Assembly (NCBI GenBank): GCA_903813345.2
Contig: CAIIXF020000010.1
Location: 16,813,181 to 16,877,180 of the forward strand
DNA from: Owenia fusiformis
Lineage: Eukaryota > Annelida > Polychaeta > Sabellida > Oweniidae
Reading direction: 5' to 3'
Length of the DNA stretch: 64,000 bases
Under the pieces are notes generated by a model that saw only the letters and a program-made list of their open reading frames with translations, had not been told where the DNA came from and did no database searches. Shown in pieces: positions 1-11,459 of this stretch (its first letter is position 1; the number at the start of each line of letters is the position of its first letter). The position numbers and the translations under genes are program-made.

Positions 1-650
1 TCACTAATGTTGCTCCTCAAGTGCTTTGAAGTCCAAGTTCGATTGTATATTACTCCATCATGAGTAGTAGGCTAGTCACAGGCAGATGGCGCAATTAAGC
101 CTTTCGTGGTTCGCTCTTTAATCGAGAAGGTACGAAAATATGTACTTAAAAAGCCCTCAAAAGGACAACATTTGATTGGTCAATATTTTCTAATGATACA
201 TTTCGCGTAGCTGTTTGCGTGACCCGAAAGTTCTAAATCAAACTAATTACGCAATTTTGTTTTTACACCAGCACGCTAAATAAAACATTGACACCATCAG
301 AAGTATTGTTCTTCGTCACTGCTTTAATGGTCAGTATGCCGAGTATAATCAAGAAAAGCTTGTACAATGAACAATAAAATTTGGAAACGAGTATATAGAT
401 TTGCTTTTGAACACTGAACCGATTGACCTAGATAATAGTGACGCGTCTTCTTTGGTCAACTGCTCAGTTGTTTGTGGATTTTCAACGTAACTCTATAATG
501 CAATTTGAAGATGAGTACTTTTATTCTGTTGTTGCATCGATGTTGCTGTTTGTAAGATTGGAATGAGAGTGTTGAAAGTCGAATCATGCAAGTTATTTTT
601 TCCAATATGGCGACTGGTCAACTGATCATGTGACCCTTTCTTCCAAACAG
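1..650. other. Anonymous AT-rich DNA, no gene seen
   Basis: No open frame has recognisable protein similarity, codon structure or a splice context. The 129-residue minus-strand frame at 493-882 runs through the G-rich repeat at 651-737, so it is repeat DNA. I see no tandem repeats or hairpins of note before 650. Confidence 0.5.
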
Positions 651-737
651 ATCTGAAAAACTGCATAATTTTGAAATCATTTTTGGCCAGGGGGTGGGGG
701 GGGGGGTCGAAGATCGACCCCCCTGGCTTCGGGCCTG
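651..737 (-). mobile_element. Partial copy of a G-rich miniature inverted-repeat element
   Basis: The segment matches the right half of the complete element at 19070-19264: the 'aactgcat..ttttga' stretch, 'ttttggccaggggg', a long G run, then 'ccccctggcttcgggcctg'. Only the terminal side ending in GGGCCTG is present; I could not find the partner end, so the copy is probably truncated. Strand is arbitrary for a near-palindromic element. Confidence 0.55.
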
Positions 738-1380
738 ATATGCAGGTAAAGTTCATTGCATCCCTATTATAAGTTAATGGCACTCTTGCTGAAATCCTCA
801 TTTTATCAGAAGAACTACTCAAGTTAATAGGGTCTGAACAAGTAGATCCATGTTGGTGAGTATTGCTAGAATTCGTTTTCAATTCTTAGAATAGGGGTCC
901 TTACACAGGACATTGGTGTTGCTTTTTTCAATTTTTGTTGGCTTTATAGCTCATCCACAACAAAAAGAACCCTTTCGAAAGATCAGTTTTTCACGGTACA
1001 TCGTATCATGGGCTTTCAATTAGAAGGGTATGTGACTCTGTGTAATAACATGAGACCTTAAAGATGACCAATGCCATGCTTCACTTTTATGGTAATATTT
1101 CAAAAACTATAAGATAAATGTTTATGTTTTAGTATTATTTTGAATAAAAATCAATTTTTAATATGATTAAAGCATAAAATATATTCAATCTCATGTAAGA
1201 GTAAACAAAAAGGATCAATAAGAATAAAAGGTATCAAGATTTTCTCTTCGAGTATTGCATAGTGGGTAATCATTCAAGAACACATTCCAATAAAACCATA
1301 ATTTGTGGGAGAATGTTCACTTTCTGTATTGTCATAATTATGATGAATTTCATTTTTTATTAAATTATATATGTATAAGG
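738..1380. other. AT-rich DNA without recognisable features
   Basis: No gene-like frame, tandem repeat or clear inverted repeat was seen. Confidence 0.45.
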
Positions 1381-1890
1381 GTTATGTACTGGGATGTTTT
1401 GGATACAGCTGTCCCTCGGGAGATATATAAGGGTTATGTACTGGGAGGTTTTGGATCTCCCGAGGGACCGCAGGGACCGAGGGAGATACACATATTTCCC
1501 GCGGGATAAATCCTGTATTCAAAACCGACCGTACATAACAGATGTATTTCATACCTACTGAAGTTTTAGGTACATCATACCTTATAAAGTTCCAAAATTC
1601 CAAAACATATGGTACACGTTTTCTTGTTCTTAAAGATTGCGAGATTTCCCAAAAATTTGAAAAAATGAAAAAAAATTGAAAAAAATGTTGAAAAAAAAAT
1701 CGAAAAGAGCGGGACCGGGATGGATACAGGCTGTATCCATCCCGCCCCGCTCCTGGGTGATAGATCCCTAGATACAGTATATATTCCTGCTCGTTATTTA
1801 CCTAGAACCTTAGTAGGTATGGAATACACACATTTTCCGAATGATAAACCCTGTATTTTTGAAACAGTTATCGCCTCAAAAATATGTACC
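1380..1890. repeat. Hairpin-rich repeat block
   Basis: The phrase 'gggttatgtactggga' occurs twice about 50 bases apart. At 1696-1752 there is a GC-rich hairpin in which 'gatggatacag' pairs with 'ctgtatccatc' and an outer 'gagcggg' pairs with 'cccgctc'. Farther out, 'catacctactgaa' near 1549 has a diverged inverted partner near 1811. The layout fits a decayed palindromic mobile element. The small frames on both strands here are by-products of the repeat. Confidence 0.45.
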
Positions 1891-2689
1891 GTGGTTTGAA
1901 GATTAAGTTGACTTTTAAGGATTGCCTTTCTTTTGGATGAATCTATTGAGTCCCATTAAAATGTACAGTAAGGCTTCGATGGTGTAAGTACCTCATGGAA
2001 ATATGCGGTGCTTCATCTGCCTGTGATTGATAAATCAAATCTGGTTTATTTTTATTGCCATTTCTTCCGGCTAATCATTTTACAGAATGTATTAGAACAT
2101 GTTAACCCTATTATATTATTTGCGTTAAACTTCTTTTAAATCGGCGAAGAACTGGAAAATAATGTTACCCGTTTCCCAATTTATTTCCAAATCGGATGCA
2201 CTGGAATAGCAAGCACGGTATCCTACTTTGACGTATGTTTTACCGACCACTCATTTAGGGTTGTTTTTCAGTCTACAAGTATTTTTAGGAATTGTAAAAC
2301 AATGACTTATGCCTTTAACGCATTTGTGGCATTTTAAATAACACCATGGATACAGTGTGATACTTCTCACAACTCATTTCTTACAACTGATATGATCTTG
2401 GTCTTTCTAAGAAAACAGATGAGATGACTATCAAATGCCATAGATATAAAGTCTTTGATAACATATAAATTGTAATAAAACTGCTATAAGAAGTTGATAA
2501 AAGGAAAAAACAACATAAGGGATTATGGCTGTATTTGCATAACCATAAAACAATAAAATAATATGTTTTCCCAGTTTATGGAGTATTTTTATAACATGAT
2601 AAAAACATCATGTCAGTTAGATGTTATCTATCTTTTGTATTTGTATTCTTAATCGATCAATTTATTGCATTTAATTCTGAAACAATGTC
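1891..2689. other. AT-rich DNA, nothing recognised
   Basis: No coding frame, RNA gene or repeat structure was identified. Confidence 0.45.
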
Positions 2690-3085
2690 ACAGTGCACCT
2701 TTGGTGGGAAGCATACAGTATTCATCATGATAAACCATGACATCTCATTTTTTCTCAGCCCTGAGATGCCATGATATAATGAGCTTGATTTGGCGATCCA
2801 GGAGAGCCCAAAATTGAGGATTTTTGAGATAGATCTTTCATCCCAGCTCATATTTCATCCAATTGGGGTCATAAAACGTGTGTACCTGTGTCTGTTCTAA
2901 TATCTGTTGTTAAATACAATGCCTATTATGGTAAATGATTATATGATAACTATCACACTTATTGACGGTTCCAACTCTTCCCATCCGATGGGCTCAGATC
3001 ACAGAATATGCTTCATAGTATCAGAGCATGTTTCAGGTGAAACAGAAAGATGCTATGAGTATCAGAATGACTAGTATTCATCTGC
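2690..3085 (-). repeat. Dispersed repeat, also present at 38.5-39.3 kb
   Basis: About 240 bases (2690-2935) match 39062-39285 in reverse complement with few differences, including 'gggctctcctggatcgcc' and 'atgagctgggatgaaag'. The segment near 3020-3080, 'caggtgaaacagaaagatgc', has its inverted partner at 38515-38550. The same two modules therefore travel together in both places, which supports one dispersed element family. No coding capacity was recognised. Confidence 0.6.
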
Positions 3086-3619
3086 AAAATTGGCCAAGGT
3101 TCGAGAAGAAGAGTCTCTCCGATCTAGGATGAAGAATACGTCATCCAAGCTCCGATGGACGATGTGTAGGGTTTCAAATAGATTCATTCTCCCCCTGCAA
3201 GTTCACCCTTGGTATACGCAGCTAACGAAAATTGACCGGTACGGGTCAAAAGCTGGACCGGTACGGGTTAACGGTTTTATTTGAATTTAAAACAGCCATA
3301 ACTTGCTCAATATTGACTTCCTCGTGTCTAATTTGAAATATATGATGCCTCCCAATGCTTTTAAGTACCCCAATTTTTTACAGATTTTTAAACGGACCAA
3401 AACTCTCTAAATGCGCATTTATGCTCTTTTCTCTCGAGAACGACTGTCTCATTTTCACTTTCATCATAACTTTTATTTAGTACTTCTAACATATAAGATC
3501 TATTTTTCCCCATCAAGGTATGATGTAAGTGACATGCTATTTACATCTTGTGAGTTTCAATGACGCGCGTTTGATTTGATAAAAAATGCCAAACTTTGTG
3601 ACAAAGAATTTCACCAGCT

Positions 3620-3693
3620 ATTGCCCCAAACCGGTCCGTCTTCTCGCTGCAAGCAGATTGCCCCGAACCGGTCCGTCTTCTCACTGCAAGCAG
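3620..3693. repeat. Two-copy 37-bp tandem repeat
   Basis: Two adjacent 37-base units (3620-3656, 3657-3693) differ at only two positions and share 'accggtccgtcttctc'. The surrounding stretch 3086-4300 holds no recognised gene. A short phrase 'cacccttggtatacgc' recurs near 3206 and 4108 and may mark the ends of an old insertion. Confidence 0.6.
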
Positions 3694-4310
3694 GAGGAAA
3701 TTCTTTATTAAATCGTCGTCCATTACCTCTACCTGAGACCTATGTTAGTCTCAGCCTATACCTTTTCCCCCATAGGCTTACCTGTTCAAGCTTCCTAATG
3801 TTTCAATTTTTATCTTCATAAACTGCAAAGTAAAAACTAATAATGTTAAATGCAGAAAGATATATACCTTAATTATATTTCCCATGCCTCTAAATCTTCT
3901 AAAAAAATCGGAAATTGATGACAAATACGAATTTTTGAAAATCGACTCCGTTTAAATCAATGGGAACTGGCATGACTGGTAGGTTTGCCACAAGTCTTGC
4001 TTGCAAAAAAAGTTTGACAATTTAATAATAAAGGATACCAAACTAGCCAAACAAACGTTCTCCTTAAACTACTGATGTTATATACCGATTTGAAATCTAT
4101 AAACTTCACCCTTGGTATACGCATATTACAAAAAACTCAAATCACACAAGAAGTGATCAAGATCATTAGTGGCTTAATTAATGGCCATTCCTTTAACTGT
4201 TTTGAGTGCTGATTGTGAATTTATAACCAGGTAAATGACGACAATAATGACGCTAGCTTTGTTGGAGATATTCTCCCTGCATTCTCACTGCAGCCGTAGA
4301 CATTTACATG

Positions 4311-4442
4311 CATGATCGTAGTCTTGCTTAAACGACCCTGTACTCCCCCTTTATCCTTCTCTCTGTATATTGCCAGGTAAAGAGAGTGAAGGTGACGGGG
4401 GGGGGGGGTGGATACAGTCTTTGAGCAAGACTAGCATGATCG
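4311..4442. mobile_element. Short foldback element with G run
   Basis: The left arm near 4318 contains 'tagtcttgct' and later 'ccttctctct'; the right arm carries the complements 'agagagtgaagg' and 'agcaagacta', with a run of about 12 G in the right arm. A second, looser inverted repeat follows at 4531-4640, where 'gtttaagcttgca' pairs with 'tgcaagcttaaac'. Confidence 0.45.
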
Positions 4443-4794
4443 CCAATATCGCATAACTTGGAGATGAAAGAATATCGAGTTGTAACTCTGGTTTCCAATC
4501 CTCCTTGACGTTATACGGGAAAAATAGGGAGTTTAAGCTTGCATATAAAATCGAAACGCCAACCTATACGTATGACCAATCATACAAATATTTTCCGTTC
4601 ACGTTTAGGTTGTGAAACATTGCAAGCTTAAACTATTAATTACTCAGATGCGAGTAGGTAGTTACCAGTTTCGCCACCATGTGGCTGATTCGGGGGAAAT
4701 AACATGGCAGGGTATTACAAAGTTCCCTTAAACCTGAATATTCATCAGTTTTAGTGGTTCACTTTTCATATTACCTTTATGTATGATATAGTAA

Positions 4795-5310
4795 ATACAG
4801 AATATCACATCATTTTGAGTGATATCATTTTTATCGCCGAGTTGATATTAAATATCAACACGAGTGAGCGAAGCGAATGAGTGTTGATATTTGATATCTA
4901 CGAGGCGATAAAATGATATCACGAGAAATTATGTGATATTGGGTTTATCCCATGATTACGATCACCTTGTGATATAGTTCGTCATAAATACAATTTTTTA
5001 ATCGTTATTTAGCAGCCTTCTAATCAAATTATATACACAATCGTAATTTAATACACCAATGAAACTTAGAGAATAAATTAACGGACCTATTTTCTCAAAA
5101 GAGAATAAATTATCTGACCTAATTCCCAACAATATTGTGGCGCGAAATGCAAATGTGATATCACACGGATATGCGTGAGATAAACGATATCACACGCATA
5201 TGAGTTTGATAAACGATTTTCTGGAAAATATCACACGGATTTCAATGATATCAGAAATATCAACAGCTGTTATTGTACAGATAACACATTAATCGTGGGA
5301 TAAAAGAAAA
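4795..5310. repeat. GATATCA-rich inverted repeat block
   Basis: Repeated 'tgatatca' words lie on both strands around a core 'agtgagcgaagcgaatgag'. Two near-identical halves such as 'cgatatcacacg.atatg' occur at about 5150-5220. This looks like a palindromic mobile element; exact ends were not resolved. Nothing else was recognised from 5311 to 6022. Confidence 0.4.
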
Positions 5311-6022
5311 TATTATCTGCCCAACACAAGAAAAGATATTTCACTTTTTGTGGTTTTACAACATGGGGTCTATGGGGAATCTCCCCGACCTAGAAGTCAC
5401 ATTTTCAAAGAAAATTAAATTTTCAAAGTTGATAAACTCTTCAAAACCATATTTCTAGATGTAATTTTACATGTAGATTCCAAATATGACATCAGTTTGA
5501 CTGAATTGTGAATTTTTAATGACGTAAATCAAGATTTTTTCTACTCGCATCTAGGATATTGTGATGTCCATTCCTATAACTTCAAATCCTGAAAATATTG
5601 TGTTAATTATAATTCTGAGCCTCGTGATTTGGCTGGACTGCGTAACTTTTAGCCACCGTGACATTGAAAACCTACTGCTATATGATTCCTATTTCCAAAC
5701 TGCGAAAGTTGCAAAAAGCAATATTCGACATTCTCTCGAGACAACAACGAGACAATAGTCTTAATATTGACCTAGTCATGATCAGACGCCAGTGATTTAT
5801 GGTAGTTGAAAGACATTATAGCAGGATTTATATATTTTGATGTCAAAATACATTCTTTGTTTAAGCTCTTCTATTCTATCCTTCAATTAATGAGATAATC
5901 AGGATGAATGTTACAGCGTTCTGGCCATCAAGTTTAATGAATGAACCGCTGAAACATCTCTACAGTATGAACCAGACAGAGTGGAACGTATTATTGCATT
6001 CTCTACTTTTAGGAAATACTGA

Positions 6023-7090
6023 TACACGCCCGGTGATCGGACAAACTGAACGGAGGGGGGGGGGGGTGTAGGCGATCTCTGCAAGAAAATCCAACAAATC
6101 TGGAAAATTAATTTTTTTAAAGAGAAAGTTTACAACTGAATTGCCAAATGAATAGGCGCAGTGCATGACAAAATATGTAAGGTCTCGTATTTTTTTGGAC
6201 TGAAACGCTTCTGAGATATGAGATCTATTAAAAAAGGTGCAACAGTCAATGTTTTTGCTATAAATTAGGCAGCATTAGTCTACACAACCTGTAATAAATA
6301 GGTATAGGGGACGTTATTATCACAACGCTAATGTCATTGCTCGCTTTTTAAAGTTAGTTTCTGCATCGTAGTAAGCCACACCCTCTCCATCTCTATCCTT
6401 CTGAACAGAGAGAGATGCTATGAGTATCAGAATGGTTTCCATGCGTTATACAAAAATAAATCGAAAAAATTAATATTGAACGGAGGGGGGGGGGGGGGGG
6501 GGGTGAACGGAGAGGGGGGGGGGTAATATGTCTTTAAGATGGAACAAATTCAAAAGAACTCATGTATTTGAAAAAAACTAAACTCAGTACCCAAGTAAGA
6601 AACTGGAAATATTACATCTCTAGAGAATGAAAAATGGGAAAATTTGGAGTTATATGAATAAATTAAAGTAACATGTCTTATCATGTATTATACACGTTAC
6701 TCCCCCTCCGTTCAATTTTATCAATTTTTTAAAACATATGGAAACTAACTTTAAAAAGCCAATGATATCATGAGTCTTGTGATAATAACGTCCCTTATAC
6801 CTATTTATTATAGGTCCTGTAGATCATTGTTGCCTGATTTAAATAGCAAAAGCATTGACTTAAACGTTGGTGACGATGCGGCCTTTTCTAATAGAGCTCA
6901 TATCTTAGAAGCGTATCAGTTCAAAAAAATAAAAGAAGACCTTACATATTTTGTCATGTACTGCACCTATTAATTTGGCAATTCAGTTGTAAACTATCTC
7001 TTGAAAAAATAAATTTTCCAGATTGTCGAATTTTCTTGCAGAAATCGCCTACTCCCCATCCGTTCATTTTGTACGATCACCAGGCGTGTG
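6023..7090. mobile_element. Long foldback element with GGAGGGGG ends, copy 1
   Basis: The left arm (about 6023-6365) and right arm (about 6735-7090) are imperfect reverse complements over roughly 340 bases, sharing 'gaaagtttacaactgaattg'-type text. Inside, 'aaatcgaaaaaatt..attgaacggaggg' near 6460 is again inverted near 6700-6740, forming a second, inner palindrome. Runs of up to about 20 G follow 'gaacgga'. A related copy lies at 47735-48350. The small frames here are repeat DNA, not genes. Confidence 0.65.
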
Positions 7091-8260
7091 ATATTTCAAC
7101 GAAATAACATTCCAAAATGGCCGTACTATATCACATCAACGTTTCTTTACCTCATTGGAACACGACTACACCTTTTTATTTCAAAATATTTACAAAAAAA
7201 TCCACGGGTTTTTAATATGAGAGTGGAAGGTACCAAGGTAGCTGACCGGAGGTAGCTAAAAACCGATTCAAGCAATTTTGTATCGCATCTCAGACGTTGT
7301 GTTTTATTTAGGTCGAGGTATAATTATCCCAACTTTTGATTTATAGACCCCATTTTCGAGGTCTTCTCTCTTACTAACCGGATCTGCGGATACAAGGTCG
7401 ATGAATGAGCTTGGGTCATGCAATCGCTTGATGATTGAACACATTATTGTCAATCTAGAGTCCCCAGTATGCGCCTTAAGAGAAAACTGTCTGAAATTAA
7501 ATCCTGGTCTTTTCAAGAACAATCCCACTTTCCAAATCCTTCCAATTCTTTACGTTGCTTGTTTATTCTATATTTTCGCTTACTATGTGTCCGTTTTTAT
7601 TCGCTAGATACAATGACTTTTGACGTTGCCGAGACGAGACGAGAGATGAAAAGGCCAAAAGCGTGACACCATTAATTAGTTTGTTACTGTTATGATACAT
7701 ATAACTAAGTGAAAAATCGTGTATACAGGCAATCGGCCGTCATCTGCGCCAAGCCCTATTTAGAGAGATTTCTTTTCCAAATCTCTTTAAAATTTGGCAC
7801 ATCTCGCGCCTTCGCGATACTTTTCGAGATCTCGACCCCGACCTCTTTCTAGTCAAAAGGGGATCCCCTCCATGTAGAATGAATATGGCGACCTGAATTT
7901 TCTAAAAGGTAAGAAATTCTTCTTCAATTTGGTGTATAGAACGTTGCGATGCTTTGAAAAGAAGTATGTTTTTGGAGGGTCCGAACAACGAACATAAATT
8001 TTGAGTCGATGAGACCAGAGTACGCTGCAAACCATATCTTCAGCGGGCCATTAAACTTTGGTGTTCAAAATGGTTGAAATTCGTTTCAAAACATATCGTT
8101 TTTCGTTAATTTCAAGTAGTTTTGACGGGGCATCAGGTATCTTTCGAGATATATACGAAATAAAACCGATAATATGACTTCCGGTTTACCAATTTATCGA
8201 ATAAATTGAAGGAGTTTGTACTAAAAGCCAAAGTTCTTGATCCGATTTTCAACAAAATTG
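7091..8260. other. Intergenic DNA, no gene recognised
   Basis: Frames at 7304-7528 (minus) and 7401-7607 (plus) overlap each other on opposite strands and resemble nothing known. A small hairpin around 7760-7785 pairs 'agagattt' with 'aaatctct'. Confidence 0.4.
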
Positions 8261-8261
8261 G

Positions 8262-9110
8262 AGACCCTATCTGTTGCAAGACTTATGCCTGGCACAACCG
8301 TCAAAATTTGAGACCTTATCTGTTGCAAGACTTATGCTTGGCACAACCGTCACCATGTTATAGTGTTTTTATTAAGTTTCGCAAGGATCCTACCAGGACC
8401 GTAGTACCACCCCCATAAATGTGGGGTTATTTTGATGTTTTTTTATATTTAGGACATTTGTTTGTCAAAATAATTATTTTGAGAAACAAATGTCTTAAAT
8501 TTAAAAAAAACTCAATATAACCCCACATTTATGGGGGTAGGTATACCGACAATGCTATATTATATTGCAAGGCCTGTCGTGACCGTGGTAACGTTAAAGC
8601 CTGATATGACCGTGACATTGATATATTATATTGCAAGGCCTGTCATTACCATGGTAATGTAAAAGCCTTGTATGACTGAGGCAATGGTTGTAAAACCTGT
8701 CATGACCGTGGTAATGACTTTAAAGCACAGTATGACCGTAACAATGGTTATATTAAATTACATTTAGTAGCATGAGAATACTGTAATGAAAATTTTCATC
8801 GTTTATCTACCTTAAATATGTAAATCTAGACAACTACTACATGTACTACTACTTTAACTCATAATTCATTTCAACAAAATGAAATTCTAATTTCATTCAA
8901 GAATGTGAACATTGTCACTGTAAAAATAAGGCTTTTACATTACCACGGTCATGATATGCATTGCAATATAATATAGCATTGTCACGTTTATACCAGCGCT
9001 TTCATGATAACAATACCACAGTCATGGCAGGATCCTTGCGAAACTTAAAAACACTTAATAACATGGTGACGGTTGTGCCAGGCATAAGTCTTGCAATAAA
9101 TAGCATGTGC
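8262..9110. mobile_element. Foldback element with internal hairpin insertion
   Basis: The left arm text 'gcctggcacaaccgtca' and 'aagtttcgcaaggatcct' (about 8316-8395) recurs inverted at about 9022-9100. Inner text 'gacaatgctatattatattg' near 8549 recurs inverted near 8970. The left end is partly duplicated: 'gttgcaagacttatgc' occurs twice, at about 8273 and 8323. The left arm is split by the 130-bp hairpin at 8409-8538. Confidence 0.6.
8409..8538. mobile_element. 130-bp nested hairpin element
   Basis: The ends are perfect inverted repeats, 'acccccataaatgtggggtt' against its complement. An inner pair 'gacatttgttt' / 'aaacaaatgtc' extends the fold. It interrupts an otherwise paired arm of the larger foldback element, so it arrived later. 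Confidence 0.6.
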
Positions 9111-9433
9111 AAAATTGAAAGTTTCATGTGTTTTTTAGGTGTGGTCTTCAGATATACTACCATATAGTTATGTGATACGAGATGCAGCTATCGATCACTC
9201 ATCACCATCAAAGGTAATTATCATACTTTTTAAATTGTCTCTCATCAGTCAAACATTCACACTTAAGCCAACACATATGTATAGGCTTATTTGATTTTAA
9301 TCATAAGCCTATGTAGATATATTGGCCTAGCCTAATTCATAAATACAATGCTCTTTTGGTAGTATGAGTTGGTCCTCAAAAGGGCCATTTTTTGTTGTTG
9401 CTCGGCTGGCTTATCTTCTGTATCCACATACAT

Positions 9434-9720
9434 CAGGGGCGGATCTTGGAAACATCAAGGGGGCGGGCCAAATTTCCAGTCAGAGAAAAAAAATTCTGTG
9501 CTCGTGCGGGAAAAAATTTGGGGCCCCTGAAACCTTAAAGCCCAAATTTTGAGGGCCATTTTCTTCAGAATTTAGTCTTGAATTCAAAAATAAGGCCTCA
9601 AGGCCCACTTTTTTGGGGCTTAAGGCCTTCTTCGGGCCCAAAATTTTTTTGAGCCCAAAAAATCTTTGATGATGTCCCCTTCTCGAAATGTCTGGGAATG
9701 GCGCACATATGTTATATGCC
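9434..9720. mobile_element. Possible hAT-type non-autonomous fragment
   Basis: The segment begins 'caggggcggatcttgg', a start typical of hAT-derived miniature elements, and is followed by GGGCC-rich low-complexity text. No matching terminus or target duplication was found, so the end is arbitrary. From 9721 to 10330 nothing was recognised. Confidence 0.25.
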
Positions 9721-11186
9721 AGGCTATGGAAATATTTGTTCATGTAATCAATTTCTTATTTCAAATTATTACTATTATCATTCATTTGACCAGTGGATGT
9801 TGAGAAAAGGCAATGCTGTATTATCACTCTAGGTGCTATACAAGGTATGTTATTTCTATGCATTTTAAGTGGTGAATCCAAGAATGATAAAATTGCAAAC
9901 AAGCAAAGGTATTCTAGAGTCATTGTAGAAACATATTGGTTTTCAACTCATACACAGAGGTTTCACTAGAATTTCCCACAGCAGGCTGTAAATGAAAACA
10001 ACAGGCTAAATTAATGGAAATCATAAATTTAACATGGAAAACTTGAAAAAACAAAAGGCGACTTTGTGAAAATAACTGGTGAAAATATAAAATTGTAATT
10101 GAGTTTTACATATAATCCAACCTTAGATTATCAAGCTCACTTAAAACATGAACATGTGATTCTTAATAGCCTATATGATTTTGATGTTAAAACTTGCTGA
10201 AGAATATGAAATCAAAATACACATTTATATGTATATACCAGTATACACCTTTCAGTTTTTCAAATTATAAATATGAAATATACAGTAGTATGGTCTAGTT
10301 TAGGGTCTAGTTTTCAGTTATATGTAATGTTGATAGGGAAAAGCTTGGTGGTAGAGCAATCGCCTTGGAAGGGAGGGGTCTGATCAGCCCTTAGCACAGG
10401 ATTTCATTCTTTGTTTTCTTTAACTGTACTCTTTTCTTGCTAGGTCCTTAAACATTTTGGGTAAAATATCCAATGTGAGCCCTTCTGGCTTCATTTGAAT
10501 CAGAGCTTAAAAAGGGAGAATATCTAGTTTGGTTTTTGCAATGTTATTATCATTCTTTTTTGTTTGTTTAAGGTTGGATGGACTTTCCTGTTGTTATGCT
10601 GTGCTGGAGAAGCTGATCAGTAATTCATACTGGACTTGGAGGTGATTATATTCTTAAAACATAATAATAAAATCCTGCTAAGATATACCTGTACCTGTTT
10701 GTTGGCAATTCTAGCATCACCCCTGAATACTATGTGACAGAATACAGTTTTTACTCTAAAATACTGAAATATGTAAGGATTGATTGTTTTTGTATTAACC
10801 AGGACTATGCATCATAGGAAAAATAACATTGTGTCAACCTGTATTGTTCAGTATACTTCTGTGTTCAAGTCACCTGTTTATCAGTTGCACATATTTACTA
10901 CAGATTTTAAGGTTGTGTACTATAGATATCAAAAGCATGCATTCCATTTTTAAACTTAAGTAACATATTTTCTGTTAAATTTAGGTTTTGGAAGGCGGGT
11001 AACAGGTGGGCATGGACTAACCGAAGATGGGGACCACACATGGACCAGCAGGAAGCAGGGGGTGAGAAGCAGTGGAAATAGATGGGATGCAGTGGTGATA
11101 GGCAGGATCTATTGGGGTTTGCTGATTGTTTAGTGCCACATATTCATTGATGATTAATGGTATGTAGTTATTTGTTAAGTATGTGA

Positions 11187-11275
11187 ATATAGTAAAACCT
11201 GTGCACAATGAATATTTGTTAACTGTCTACAGGGGTTCAATAGAGAGGTGTTCATTAGCGCAGGTTTTACTGTAT
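11187..11275. mobile_element. Short inverted-repeat element (AGTAAAACCTG ends)
   Basis: The left end 'agtaaaacctgtgc' pairs with the right end 'gcgcaggttttact'. A diverged second unit follows at about 11276-11450 with the same order of words ('gttaactg', 'gggattcaatag', 'ttctactgtatta'), suggesting a tandem or nested pair. The gap 10331-11186 contains only a weak tRNA-like A-box phrase near 10350. Confidence 0.4.
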
Positions 11276-11459
11276 TAAAATTAATAAGTTTTAATATGGG
11301 ACTCAATGGGAGAAAAAGCTTTTGCCAAATATAAATGTTAACTGATGGAATGGATTTGACTGAGAAGTGTTCGCTTGCTAACTAGAAAGGTTAACTGTTG
11401 GTAGGGATTCAATAGGACATGTTTACTAGTAAAGGTTCTACTGTATTAAAGTGTATGAA

